Origin: JBBBNV01 sp037137075
GTDB taxonomy: Bacteria; Bacillota; Bacilli; Paenibacillales; NBRC-103111
Assembly (NCBI RefSeq): GCF_037137075.1
Contig: NZ_JBBBNV010000024.1
Location: forward strand, 8,651-72,650
Direction: 5' to 3'
Length of the DNA stretch: 64,000 nt
Shown here one piece after another: positions 25,367-34,167 of this stretch. The notes under the pieces were generated by a model, which was not told the DNA's origin, made no database searches, and was given only the letters and a program-made list of their open reading frames with translations. The position numbers were made by a program, and so were the translations under genes. Position 1 is the stretch's first letter. The number at the start of each line of letters is the position of its first letter.

Positions 25367-26254
25367 CTACTGCTTAAAATATTTAATCAGGAACCCGCGG
25401 AACACTTCCGCTACAAGCGACAGCTTCTGATCCTTGCTCCGGATCAGCCCGATGGTCCGTGTCACCACCGGCTCGGTCACCCGGGCCCGCGCCGGCATAA
25501 GCGGACTAATTTCCGTCAGGGCCATTTCAGGAAGCAGGCTTACCCCCAGCCCGGCAGCCACCAGGCCGCGAATGGTATCCGTTTCTTCTCCCTCGAAACC
25601 GACCTTAGGCTCGAAGCCCGCCTGACGACAGGCATTCCACACAATTTTGCGTAGTGAATACTGCTCACTGAACATCACGAATTGATCATCCCTCAGCTGC
25701 TCCAGACGAATGACCTCCAGTCCGGCAAGAACATGGCTTTCAGGCAGCACGGCATGCATTTCTTCGGTCAGCAGCAATTCTCCCGTTACCTGATCATGCC
25801 GCTCCGGAAATGGGGAAATAAAAGCCAAATCCACGTCTCCGTTGACAACCTCCCGAATAAGACTTGTATAGGTACCCTGCCGCAGCTTGAACTTGACGTT
25901 CGGATGATCTTTTCTGAATTCGGCTATAACACAAGGCAGCAAGTTGATGCCCAGTGTATGCGGAAACCCAATGCGGATTTCTCCAGCCTCCGGGTCAAGG
26001 AACTCATGAACCTCGCTGACCGATTTCTCCAGCTGCGCCAAAATTGATTCAATCCGGCTCAAGAATAAACGGCCGACCGGAGTCAGCTGCAGGTTCCGCC
26101 CCTTTTGCACAAAGAGACTGATCCCCAGCTCCTCCTCCAGCTGATGAATTTGACGGCTTACCGCCGACTGAGCCACATGCAGTTCTTCAGCCGCCTGCGT
26201 GACATGCTGTTTCCTTGCTACCTTGACGAAATATTGCAATTGTCGCAATTCCAA
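25367..26254 (-). CDS. LysR-family regulator, GltC-like
   Basis: 295 residues. The N-terminal helix-turn-helix (MELRQLQYFVKVARKQHVTQ, AAEELHVAQSAVSRQIHQLE) and the start of the effector domain (EIRIGFPHTLGINLLPCVIAEF) are close in wording to GltC of B. subtilis, the activator of glutamate synthase; no gltAB is adjacent. The TTG start at 26254 has GAGGGAAC in front. It follows the rhomboid gene by only 25 bases in the same direction, so the two likely share an mRNA, and it is not in the usual divergent position to a target gene. An orthologue of GltC or a paralogue such as YofA are both possible. Confidence 0.85.
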   Translation of the reverse strand: MELRQLQYFVKVARKQHVTQAAEELHVAQSAVSRQIHQLEEELGISLFVQKGRNLQLTPVGRLFLSRIESILAQLEKSVSEVHEFLDPEAGEIRIGFPHTLGINLLPCVIAEFRKDHPNVKFKLRQGTYTSLIREVVNGDVDLAFISPFPERHDQVTGELLLTEEMHAVLPESHVLAGLEVIRLEQLRDDQFVMFSEQYSLRKIVWNACRQAGFEPKVGFEGEETDTIRGLVAAGLGVSLLPEMALTEISPLMPARARVTEPVVTRTIGLIRSKDQKLSLVAEVFRGFLIKYFKQ

Positions 26255-26279
26255 CGTTGTTCCCTCACTTGTCTCGTTG

Positions 26280-26897
26280 TTAAGCTTGCCGTCGGGTCCG
26301 GCCTCGCAGCAGCAGCCAGAATAACAGCCAGCCGCCGATAAAGCCCCCTACATGCCCATACAGGTTAACCTCTGGCATAAACACCGAATAAAGGACACCG
26401 ATGACGACGATGATAATAATGGTTTGCCTGGACTGCAAATCGAGCGCTCCCCGGCGGAACAATGCCAAAAACAAATATGCTGCATACAAGCCATAAATCG
26501 CCCCTGACGCCCCCGCCGACATATAAGGCTCATTGTGCATGACTACACTGGCCGCATTTCCCGCGAAACCGCTGAACAAATAGAAGACCAAGTAATGAAA
26601 CGGCCCGAGCAGCCGCTCCAGCGGCGGAGCAAACACATATAGCGAGAAGCAGTTGAATAACAGATGGGTAAAGCCTATATGCAGGAACATCGATACGAAA
26701 TAGCGCCAATATTCCGGAGCTATTCCTTGCGCCGAATCCCCATACATCGCTCCAAAGCGGATAAGCGTCTCATTGCTTTGCGTATCCCCGATAAGCTCCA
26801 TCATGACAAATAGCAGCAAATTCAGGACGATGATGGAGGATGTGACCGGATACCACTTTAAATATTGTGTTAATTTCTCATTTCTCAAGAAAATCAT
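26280..26897 (-). CDS. Rhomboid intramembrane serine protease
   Basis: 205 residues from ATG 26897 (GGAG nine bases upstream; the ATG at 26912 lacks a site). About six membrane helices. The catalytic serine is in SAGASGAIYGLYAAYL and the histidine in NLYGHVGGFIGGW, the rhomboid dyad. HIGFTHLLFNCFSLYVF matches the conserved loop-helix 2 region. It should cleave transmembrane substrates within the membrane. Upstream, tpx is divergent, and the LysR gene follows 25 bases downstream. Confidence 0.9.
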   Translation of the reverse strand: MIFLRNEKLTQYLKWYPVTSSIIVLNLLLFVMMELIGDTQSNETLIRFGAMYGDSAQGIAPEYWRYFVSMFLHIGFTHLLFNCFSLYVFAPPLERLLGPFHYLVFYLFSGFAGNAASVVMHNEPYMSAGASGAIYGLYAAYLFLALFRRGALDLQSRQTIIIIVVIGVLYSVFMPEVNLYGHVGGFIGGWLLFWLLLRGRTRRQA

Positions 26898-26918
26898 GAC
26901 ATCTTTCTCCATTTCCGA

Positions 26919-26949
26919 TTGGACAAGCCTATTTTTAAAACGGTATAAT
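26919..26949 (+). promoter_or_regulatory. Candidate tpx promoter
   Basis: TTGGAC (26919-26924) and TATAAT (26944-26949) with a 19-base spacer lie 60 bases before tpx. GGAGG precedes the start codon. Confidence 0.55.
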
Positions 26950-27009
26950 TAGGCTTGGCTTGGTTCTCATATGCAAACAGCCTAAATTTATTGAGGAGGT
27001 TTTACCCCC

Positions 27010-27528
27010 ATGGCACAAGAACGTACTGGTGCAGCTACATTTAAAGGAAATCCGATTACACTGGTCGGACCTGAACTGAAGGTCGGGGACAAGGCTCCTG
27101 ACTTTAAACTGAACAAAAACCTGGTGGAGCAAGTATCCCTGGCCGATTACGCAGGTAAAGTGAAGCTGATTAGCGTTGTTCCTTCGCTGGACACCGGCGT
27201 ATGTGATGCGCAAACCCGCCGCTTCAACGAAGCTGCCGCCAGCCTTGGCGACAACGTTGTTATTTTGACTGTCAGCGTGGACCTGCCGTTCGCACAAGCC
27301 CGCTGGTGCGGCGCAGCCGGCGTAGACAAAGTCGTTACGCTGTCTGACTACAAAGCCCGTTCCTTCGGAACAAGCTACGGGGTGCTGATTGAAGAGCTTC
27401 AGCTCGACATGCGCTCCATTTTCGTAGTGGATGCCAACGACACCATCCAATACGTAGAGTACCTGAAAGAAATGACAGAGCACCCGGCATACGAAGCAGC
27501 GATCGAGGCTGTCAAGAAGCTGGTTTAA
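27010..27528 (+). CDS. tpx: Thiol peroxidase (Tpx, atypical 2-Cys peroxiredoxin)
   Basis: 172 residues, typical Tpx length. The peroxidatic cysteine is in PSLDTGVCDAQTRRF, the resolving cysteine in ARWCGAAGV. The N-terminal GNPITLVG and GDKAPDF are family hallmarks. It reduces hydrogen peroxide and alkyl hydroperoxides using thioredoxin in the cytosol. Single-gene unit with its own promoter and a very strong terminator. Confidence 0.95.
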   Translation: MAQERTGAATFKGNPITLVGPELKVGDKAPDFKLNKNLVEQVSLADYAGKVKLISVVPSLDTGVCDAQTRRFNEAAASLGDNVVILTVSVDLPFAQARWCGAAGVDKVVTLSDYKARSFGTSYGVLIEELQLDMRSIFVVDANDTIQYVEYLKEMTEHPAYEAAIEAVKKLV

Positions 27529-27550
27529 TGGTTCTGTACAGGCTCATCCA

Positions 27551-27588
27551 AAGCACTGCGCTTCTCGGCGCGGTGCTTTTTTTTTTTT
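27551..27588 (+). terminator. Terminator of tpx
   Basis: AAGCACTGCGC...GCGCGGTGCTT stem followed by an uninterrupted run of twelve T, 22 bases after the stop codon. Confidence 0.92.
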
Positions 27589-27925
27589 GCATTTACCTCC
27601 CTGACGGGAGACAATCCGGCTTCGCCGCCGTGAGAAGGAGTCACCCTGTCACTCGCTTCAGCATCCCACCATATATACGTGCGAGAAGCCATTCGGTGTC
27701 ATTTTTTCCTTATTCGGTGTTTCCATACTTCCTGCCCTTTGAATGTCAGTAAACTGGAACGAATTTGACTACAAAGCCCTGGGCTTCAGGACATCCCTCT
27801 GCGCAAGGCGAGCCTGGTTCAGCCGGATAGCCGGCTTCTCTTCTTCAAGAATAGGCCGCTCCCGTTTATACGCTGAATCCACATCCATTAGACATGAATG
27901 CAGCGTTTCCTGCTTCTTATTCAGT
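27589..27925. other. Intergenic region after tpx
   Basis: No gene that I can support. It holds a small perfect stem AGCCGG-ATAG-CCGGCT at 27821-27836 and several short ORFs without ribosome binding sites. Confidence 0.4.
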
Positions 27926-27964
27926 AAAAAAAGCGAGGAAGCCACGCCTTCGCTCGCTTTTTCT
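27926..27964 (-). terminator. Terminator of the DUF1499-like gene
   Basis: On the minus strand a GCGAAGG...CTCGC-type stem runs into seven T (reverse complement of AAAAAAAGCGAG), 25 bases past the stop codon. Confidence 0.8.
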
Positions 27965-27989
27965 CTGCTGCTCGTTGATTTCACAGAGC

Positions 27990-28376
27990 CTATCTGCTTA
28001 TGTTGCGGGACAGTTTTTTATCGATTTCTTGAAACAAGCTGATGATGGTGCGATAATTGGAGCCAAGATCCCCCAGGGAACCGCGGGATGCCGAGTAAAT
28101 ATCCACGCCGGTTTTGACAGGCGTCATGGCGACAATGGTGATGGTGATATCCTGCACCCGGCCGGTCATCGTCTTCTTCTCCACCACGATCTCTCCAACA
28201 CTCTTCACTTCATGCAGCAGCTTGTACCCGGGAAGCTTCTTGATGATGGTTACGATTTCTTCCCAGGTCTGATCCTTCGTAAGATTGTAGTATCTCGTTT
28301 TCAGGGCCGGATCCTTTGCTTTGTCCCCCGTAGCTTCAAAGCTGCGAATTAATCCGATTAAGGTTCTCTTGAGCAA
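27990..28376 (-). CDS. DUF1499-like small protein
   Basis: 128 residues from a TTG at 28376, chosen because GGGGAGG is seven bases upstream; an in-frame GTG at 28406 lacks a site. The layout resembles DUF1499 proteins: an N-terminal helix, YYNLTKDQTWEEIVTIIKKL, EIVVEKKTMTGRVQDITI and a C-terminal SASRGSLGDLGSNYRTI stretch like the family's SRxGxSDxGxN motif. Function unknown for the family. Monocistronic with its own terminator. The assignment rests on this motif only. Confidence 0.65.
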   Translation of the reverse strand: MLKRTLIGLIRSFEATGDKAKDPALKTRYYNLTKDQTWEEIVTIIKKLPGYKLLHEVKSVGEIVVEKKTMTGRVQDITITIVAMTPVKTGVDIYSASRGSLGDLGSNYRTIISLFQEIDKKLSRNISR

Positions 28377-28865
28377 CGCCTTTCCTCCCCTATCTCTACT
28401 GAGCACTCATTATGTCTGTACCAAGCTTCAGCTTGACACAGCGACAGCTATAAACAGATTGCGTATGTAAACCCTTGCAGCAACCGTTTACCTCATCCTG
28501 CACTATCTTTCATCTTAACACTCTTTTGTGTTGAGAAAAAGGGGAAAGTTCCGCCCCGGCAGGCGATTCGTCATAAACCCATTCCATTTATTCTAGATTA
28601 TCCCAAAATTAGTTTTTGTAACAAACTCATCTATGTACCTGGTGCCCTGCGATGCTGGTTGACCTGCTTTCCGGGGCCGGCGCGGCGACCGGCGGCGGTC
28701 TGTGCAGCGCTATGAGGCTCGTGCCCGGAACGGCGCGAGCCTCCTACGCATTGCCCTTAAGCCTGCAATCTGTGCGGATTCCAGCGCTTTAACGCTGGTG
28801 CTTCACTGCATGACGGCAGGCCACCGGCACAACAGCACAGCTATCAAAAAGCCGGACTGATCCGC
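28377..28865. other. Intergenic region between the DUF1499-like and pfkB genes
   Basis: 489 bases, AT-rich on the left and GC-rich on the right. Contains an inverted repeat GAGGCTCG (28714-28721) / CGAGCCTC (28736-28743). Just past the pfkB stop codon, AGCGGA/TCCGGCT plus TTTTT on the minus strand may be a weak terminator. No gene seen. Confidence 0.4.
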
Positions 28866-30020
28866 TCACCCTTCCAGCCGCTCGACAGCAACAAGCTTCA
28901 ACAGCCTTTGCACATCAGCCGGATCTGCTGCGCCGGCCTCGAGCTGCAGGGAAACTGCCGTGCCGGTGGCAGCCGCCAGCCGCAGCGCCTCCGGGAACGG
29001 CAAGCCCCGGGCAAAGCCGAGCGCCAGGCCCGCGAAAAAGGCGTCTCCGCAGCCGACAGCGCTGCGGGCGGGCACCGCAGGCACGCGAACGCGCAGCAGG
29101 CCGTCTTCCCGGCTGGCGGCCAGCGCCCCGTCCGCTCCAAGCGTAAGCACCGCGTAAGGCAGCGCGGGCCGGAGGCAGGGCTTGTCCTCTCCGCCGGACA
29201 AGGCTCCGTCTGCGCCCGCCTTGGGCGCGTTACGGGCCGTATCGGATGTAGCGGTAATACCGGCAGATAGCGATGCTGACGGGTCCGGGCACGAAGTCTG
29301 CGGCCCCGCAGCAGGCAGACCGCCTCTATCATCGGCGCCGATCAGCTGGCGCAGCAAAGCGACGGCGGAGGCTTCATCCGACGGGACAGGCGCGCCCAGA
29401 AGCCCGGCCGCCTCCGGCGCATTGGGCTTGATCAGATCCGGCCGGGCGCCCAGACTCGCGGCCAGCGCCGCCCCGCTGCTGTCCACAAACACCAGCGCGC
29501 CTTCAGCGCGGGCCGCCTCCACCAGTGCGGCATACGTATCGGCGGGAGCCCCTTCCGGCAAGCTGCCGCACAAGGCGACGATATACGATTGCCGGGCCAG
29601 CTCCTGCACCGTTTCAAGCAGCGCTTCCAGCTGCTGCGGCGTCACACGATGGCCCGGCTCAATCAGCTCGGTCACCGCCCGGGCCAGTCCCGCTCCGCTT
29701 GAAGCCTCTCGCTCCGCTTCCTCATCTATAATCGTCAATGCCAGCCTGGATTCTCCGCAGGCCGGGACAAAGCGGTGCTTTACCCCTCTTGCGTCCAATT
29801 CAGCGGCAAGCCGTTCCCCGTTCCAGCCAGCCGCAAAGCCGGCCGCCAGCACATCGCCGCCGAGCTGGTGAACAACCCGCGCCATATTAACGCCTTTTCC
29901 GCCCGGATAAACCAGCATACGGCCGACCCGATTGGCCGTATGCAAAGCAAAACGCGGCAGGACATATGTTTTGTCCAATGCCGCATTCAGCGTAACGGTC
30001 GTAATCAACGTCCGTTTCAT
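28866..30020 (-). CDS. PfkB-family sugar-phosphate kinase (1-phosphofructokinase type)
   Basis: 384 residues. PfkB signature 1 is in VYPGGKGVNMARVVHQLGG and signature 2 with the catalytic aspartate in SAVGCGDAFFAGLALGFARG. TVTLNAALDKTY is the start typical of FruK/LacC enzymes, so fructose-1-phosphate or tagatose-6-phosphate is the likely substrate class. A Ser/Ala/Gly-rich insertion of about 65 residues (roughly 225-290) splits the fold and makes it longer than the usual 310. The ATG overlaps the stop of the upstream mutarotase-like gene by four bases. Its place beside Leloir genes is suggestive, but does not prove a galactose role. Confidence 0.85.
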   Translation of the reverse strand: MKRTLITTVTLNAALDKTYVLPRFALHTANRVGRMLVYPGGKGVNMARVVHQLGGDVLAAGFAAGWNGERLAAELDARGVKHRFVPACGESRLALTIIDEEAEREASSGAGLARAVTELIEPGHRVTPQQLEALLETVQELARQSYIVALCGSLPEGAPADTYAALVEAARAEGALVFVDSSGAALAASLGARPDLIKPNAPEAAGLLGAPVPSDEASAVALLRQLIGADDRGGLPAAGPQTSCPDPSASLSAGITATSDTARNAPKAGADGALSGGEDKPCLRPALPYAVLTLGADGALAASREDGLLRVRVPAVPARSAVGCGDAFFAGLALGFARGLPFPEALRLAAATGTAVSLQLEAGAADPADVQRLLKLVAVERLEG

Positions 30021-30955
30021 TTTTTCAAATAGGCTGTCAAAGCCTGCTCCAGCGCCGCTTCATCAGCGTCATCTCCGGGCAGCGACACGCCTGCGAACAG
30101 ATTCCATACTTCATGATGCTCTGCGGTCTGGCCCGGCGCAACCATCTTAAGCTCGCCAAGCGTCTCCAGCTCAATAAAATCGCCGCATACATACGTTTCG
30201 TATGATACGCCGAAATCAGGATACACCCCATCCGGGTTGTGGGGATGATATTTGATAAAGAGCTGGCCCTTGTTCTCATAAGCGACCCAGCCGGCCTCGT
30301 TGGCGGTTCCGATTTTGAACGGCGTCGGACCGTCGCCCTGGCGGATGACGATGTAGTTGTCCCCCCAGCGGACACGCGGATCGCTCATTCGGGTATACGG
30401 CCACAGCACAAGGCTGCGGTTAGCCAAAAATCCGGTTTCACGCCGGTTCTGCGGCAATATCTCACGGCCGCCCACATCCATGACTGTCAGTGACCAGACG
30501 GCAAACTCCACCGGCCAAGCCCCTACATTCGTTACGCGCTGGGTAACCGTTACTTCCTCGGAATCCGCAGCCAGCGTCAGCTCGATTTCTTTTTGAATCC
30601 CATTTCCCTGCTCTGCAGGAGGCGTTAGCTTCACACCCCGCTCGACCTCAGACCACTGCACCGGCGCATTGTCCGGGTAGTAGGTGCGGGGCAGCACTTC
30701 AGGACTCACCCAGAGCCGGTGGCCGCCATAAATTCTCCAATCCCGGTCGCCGTAAGCGTCCTGAATCGCATCATCCGAATTCCCCAGCGTGCGGCCGGCA
30801 TCCTCTTTCAGCATATTCTCGCCGCCAACAAAGCCGTAACGGATAATGCGCGGTCCGAAATCCAGGGTCGCGATAAGCTCAACCTTCCCGTTGGACAGCT
30901 GCACGCAGCGGCCCCAGCTTGCGTATTCCAGCGTTTTGACAGTTACATTTGACAT
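30017..30955 (-). CDS. Galactose-mutarotase-like protein (DUF4380-like)
   Basis: 312 residues of all-beta character. DFGPRIIRYGFVGGENML, YGGHRLWVSPE and TVTQRVTNVGAWPVEFAVWSL fit the supersandwich fold of aldose epimerase relatives such as DUF4380. The usual catalytic His/Glu pair of GalM is not evident to me, so activity is uncertain. It is translationally coupled to the PfkB kinase (ATGA overlap). A TATAAT on the minus strand at 31045-31040 may start this two-gene unit. Confidence 0.72.
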   Translation of the reverse strand: MSNVTVKTLEYASWGRCVQLSNGKVELIATLDFGPRIIRYGFVGGENMLKEDAGRTLGNSDDAIQDAYGDRDWRIYGGHRLWVSPEVLPRTYYPDNAPVQWSEVERGVKLTPPAEQGNGIQKEIELTLAADSEEVTVTQRVTNVGAWPVEFAVWSLTVMDVGGREILPQNRRETGFLANRSLVLWPYTRMSDPRVRWGDNYIVIRQGDGPTPFKIGTANEAGWVAYENKGQLFIKYHPHNPDGVYPDFGVSYETYVCGDFIELETLGELKMVAPGQTAEHHEVWNLFAGVSLPGDDADEAALEQALTAYLKK

Positions 30956-31326
30956 TATTTCGCTCCTCTCCGGCTGACAACAACTTGAAGCCCGTGCTTC
31001 ATTCCAAGGGCTTTCTGATAACTGTTCTCTCGTTTTCCCATTATACGCTGCATACGCTGCATAGAAGCCAGCTCTCCTTCGCCAGACAAGCGGAGATCCC
31101 GGGTCCGGAGCAAAGCCCGCAGCAGGCAGACCCCATCTCAGCTCCGGCCGGCTGCGCCTGGCGTCTTATTCAGGCCCGAAGCAGCCTGCGGAGGCGGGGT
31201 TCTATTTCAACCCGCGCCCTAGCGTCTCAGACAGACTCGCAGGAGCAGCAGCCTGCATGCGAACTGTCTGCCCGCCGGGCCGCCGTACACAGCAAGGCGC
31301 CTCACGCCGAGAGAAGGCGCTCCGCC
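30956..31326. other. Intergenic region between galT and the mutarotase-like gene
   Basis: 371 bases. Holds a minus-strand TATAAT (31040-31045), a tandem ACGCTGCAT duplication beside it (31045-31062), and an AGGCGCCT/AGGCGCT stem near 31295-31321 just past galT without a T run. No gene seen. Confidence 0.45.
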
Positions 31327-33135
31327 CTACACTTGCTCGAAGCCCGCCTGTTTCATCCATGCCGCAAATGCAGCCTGACCGGCGGCATCGCGCTTGTACA
31401 CCCCTGCATCCAATAGCACCTGCAAAAACTTGCGCCCAACCGCTTGCTGCAAAAGCTCCGCCGCCGCCTGATCCGGCATATCCGCCGTAAACTGCGGCTG
31501 CAGCTCCTCCATCCAGGCCGCATGTTTATGCAGCGGGTGCTCTGCATTCGCTAGAATGTTCGCCAGCGGCTCTCCTTGTCCGGTTAGCACAGCGCGGATC
31601 TGCTCCAGCTCCAGGGTTAACCGTCCGGGCAGCACGGCCAGCCCCATCACTTCGATTAGGCCGATGTTTTCCTTCTTGATATGGTGCAGCTCGCGGTGCG
31701 GGTGAAAAATACCATCCGGATGCTCGGCGGATTGACGGTTGTTCCGCAGCACCAAATCCAGCTGCCATTCACCGTCTGCGCCTGAACGGGCAATCGGGGT
31801 GATCGTGTTATGCGGTGTGCGCCCGCCGCCCTCCTGCTCCGAATACGCCATAATCCCGACCGACGAATCGCTGTATTCACGCCAGTCCGCAAGCAAGGCG
31901 GAAGCAAGCCGCAGCAGCTCCCCCGCATCCCGGCCGGATAGCCGTACCACCGACATCGGCCATTTCACGATACCCGCCCGGACGCCCGGGTATGCGGCAT
32001 GCGTGAACGCGGCTTCTACCGGGGCAAGAGCCATCGCGAAATCGTGTCGCCCGCCCTGATAGTGGTCATGACTCAGGATGGAACCGCCGACAATCGGCAA
32101 ATCTGCATTTGATCCTATGAAATAGTGCGGAAATAAAGCTACAAATTCAAGCAGACGCTCAAAGGTATCCGCTGTTGTTTTCATCGGCACGTGCTGCTCA
32201 TCAAATACGATACAGTGCTCATTGTAGTACACGTATGGCGAATATTGCAAATGCCATGGCCGCCCCTGCAGCGTCATCGGAATTACCCGGTGATTCTGCC
32301 GTCCCGGATGGTTGATGCGCCCTGCATACCCGACATTCTCAAGGCACAGCAGGCACTTCGGATAACCGACCTGCGGCGCGCTGCGTTCGGCTGCGATTTC
32401 CTTCGGGTCCTTCTCCGGCTTCGACAGATTTATCGTAATCTCCAAATCGCCATAATCGGTTTTGGCGCGCCAATAGCGGTTTTTACGAATGCGGGCGGTT
32501 TGAATATAGTTGGAGCTGCGCGACAGCCGGTAGAAATCGTCCGTCGCCTGCTGCACGCCCTGCTCCTTCGCCGTCCGCCAAAACGTGCGGGCCACCTCGG
32601 ACTGACGCGGCATAAGCAGCCCCATAATCCGGGCGTCGAACAAATCGCGGCAGGTGGTCGTGTTTTCCGGCAGAAGCCGGGTAGCGGCCGCATAGTCAAG
32701 CAGCGGCTCCAGTGCGGCAACCGGGGTCTCCAGCCGCTCCTGAGGCACATCTCCCGTAAACGGCTCCGGCAGCTTCAACAGGTCCAGCAGCGCATTGCGC
32801 GCCGGGATCAGGTCCGGGCCTTCGATCAGCTCCGCCTGTTGGGCAAATTGAAGCAGACGCTCCACCTGTAGGGCCGCGGTTTCCGGCTTGGAAGGATCCG
32901 CCTGAATAGCCGACAACGGGGAAATCCTCTGTCCCCCCGATTCAGCCGCTGCGCTTTCGGCTGCTGCGCGAAAAGCATCCGCCTTGCCGGAAATCGCAGC
33001 GTCCCCTGCTTCGTCGGCTCCTTTTTGACCGTCCGTACGGTGTAAAAGCAGTTCTTCCATCCGCCCTCCGCCAATCCGGCCTTCCGCCGCCTGCCGGGGC
33101 TGCTTGCCGCTCCGGCTTATAAAATGGTGTTCCAT
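31327..33135 (-). CDS. galT: UDP-glucose-hexose-1-phosphate uridylyltransferase (Gram-positive type)
   Basis: 602 residues from ATG 33135, which has GAGGAGG eight bases upstream. It exchanges UMP between UDP-glucose and galactose-1-phosphate. Conserved blocks: YPKCLLCLENVGYAGR, LQYSPYVYYNEHC, GGSILSHDHYQGG, RTPHNTITPIAR, ENIGLIEVMGLAVLPGRL. These match the Firmicute GalT branch rather than the E. coli HPH type. It is about 90 residues longer than B. subtilis GalT, partly from an Ala/Glu-rich insertion around residues 25-75. It lies 13 bases after galE. The active-site histidine is presumably within the HxH-rich blocks. Confidence 0.92.
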   Translation of the reverse strand: MEHHFISRSGKQPRQAAEGRIGGGRMEELLLHRTDGQKGADEAGDAAISGKADAFRAAAESAAAESGGQRISPLSAIQADPSKPETAALQVERLLQFAQQAELIEGPDLIPARNALLDLLKLPEPFTGDVPQERLETPVAALEPLLDYAAATRLLPENTTTCRDLFDARIMGLLMPRQSEVARTFWRTAKEQGVQQATDDFYRLSRSSNYIQTARIRKNRYWRAKTDYGDLEITINLSKPEKDPKEIAAERSAPQVGYPKCLLCLENVGYAGRINHPGRQNHRVIPMTLQGRPWHLQYSPYVYYNEHCIVFDEQHVPMKTTADTFERLLEFVALFPHYFIGSNADLPIVGGSILSHDHYQGGRHDFAMALAPVEAAFTHAAYPGVRAGIVKWPMSVVRLSGRDAGELLRLASALLADWREYSDSSVGIMAYSEQEGGGRTPHNTITPIARSGADGEWQLDLVLRNNRQSAEHPDGIFHPHRELHHIKKENIGLIEVMGLAVLPGRLTLELEQIRAVLTGQGEPLANILANAEHPLHKHAAWMEELQPQFTADMPDQAAAELLQQAVGRKFLQVLLDAGVYKRDAAGQAAFAAWMKQAGFEQV

Positions 33136-33148
33136 CTGTGCTTCCTCC

Positions 33149-34135
33149 TCAGCTCCGGTATCCGTTCGGATGCGCTTGATGCCATTTCCAGGCCGATTCA
33201 ATGATGGCGGGCAAATGTTCCCTTGCCGGCTTCCAGCCAAGCTCGCGGCGCGCCTTCTCCGAAGACGCGATTAAAATCGCCGGGTCTCCCGCACGGCGCG
33301 GCTCGATCACTGCCGGAATTGGATGCCCTGTCACTGCCCGGGCCACATCGATGACTTCCTTCACGGAAAAGCCGTTTCCGCTGCCCAGATTGTACACCCC
33401 GCTATCCCCGCCGCTGCGCAGCTTGTTCATTGCCAAAATATGGGCATCCGCCAAATCGGTCACATGAATATAATCCCGGATGCAGGTGCCGTCCGGCGTT
33501 GCATAGTCGTCCCCAAAGACAGAAATGTGCTGGCGCTGGCCAAGCGGAACCTGCAAAATCAGCGGAATCAGATGCGTTTCCGGCGAATGATCCTCACCGA
33601 TTTTCCCGCTTTCATGCGCCCCGGCAGCATTGAAATAACGAAGGGAAACGTATTTCATCCCATGGGCGGTATCAAACCAGCGCATCATTTTTTCCATAGC
33701 CAGCTTGGTTTCCCCGTAGGCATTCGTCGGCTCGGTACGGTTTGTCTCCTGGATCGGCACACTGTCAGGCTCCCCGTAAGTGGCTGCGGTCGAGGAGAAG
33801 ACAATATTTTTCACGCCGTATTCGTTCATTTTCTCCAGCAGGCACAAGGTGCCATATACGTTGTTATGATAATATTTCGCCGGATTCTGCATGCTCTCGC
33901 CGACAAGCGAGTTCGCCGCAAAATGAATCACTGCGTCAATCTCATTTTCCTTGAATACGCCATCCATAAAATCAGCGTCGCGGATATCCCCGACATACAG
34001 CTTGCCGCCCAGCAGCGCCTCCCTATGCCCTTGTCCGAGCGTATCGACAATAATGACCTGCTCTCCTGCCGCAAGAAGCTCGGCTACGGTATGCGATCCG
34101 ATATAGCCTGCTCCGCCTGTTACGAGTACTGCCAT
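33149..34135 (-). CDS. galE: UDP-glucose 4-epimerase
   Basis: 328 residues of the extended SDR family. NAD-binding VTGGAGYIGSH, catalytic serine in FSSTAATYG and YGETK (YxxxK) are present. HFAANSLVGESMQNP and FNAAGAHESG are characteristic of GalE. It interconverts UDP-galactose and UDP-glucose. It lies between galK (32-base gap) and galT, in the order galK-galE-galT common in Firmicutes. Confidence 0.95.
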   Translation of the reverse strand: MAVLVTGGAGYIGSHTVAELLAAGEQVIIVDTLGQGHREALLGGKLYVGDIRDADFMDGVFKENEIDAVIHFAANSLVGESMQNPAKYYHNNVYGTLCLLEKMNEYGVKNIVFSSTAATYGEPDSVPIQETNRTEPTNAYGETKLAMEKMMRWFDTAHGMKYVSLRYFNAAGAHESGKIGEDHSPETHLIPLILQVPLGQRQHISVFGDDYATPDGTCIRDYIHVTDLADAHILAMNKLRSGGDSGVYNLGSGNGFSVKEVIDVARAVTGHPIPAVIEPRRAGDPAILIASSEKARRELGWKPAREHLPAIIESAWKWHQAHPNGYRS

Positions 34136-34167
34136 AATTTATCCGCCTCCATCATTTTCAAGTGAGG

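Noticed and set aside
27769..27984. 71-codon leftward ORF after tpx
   Set aside because: It overlaps the terminator hairpin of the DUF1499-like gene, has no ribosome binding site and no recognisable family.
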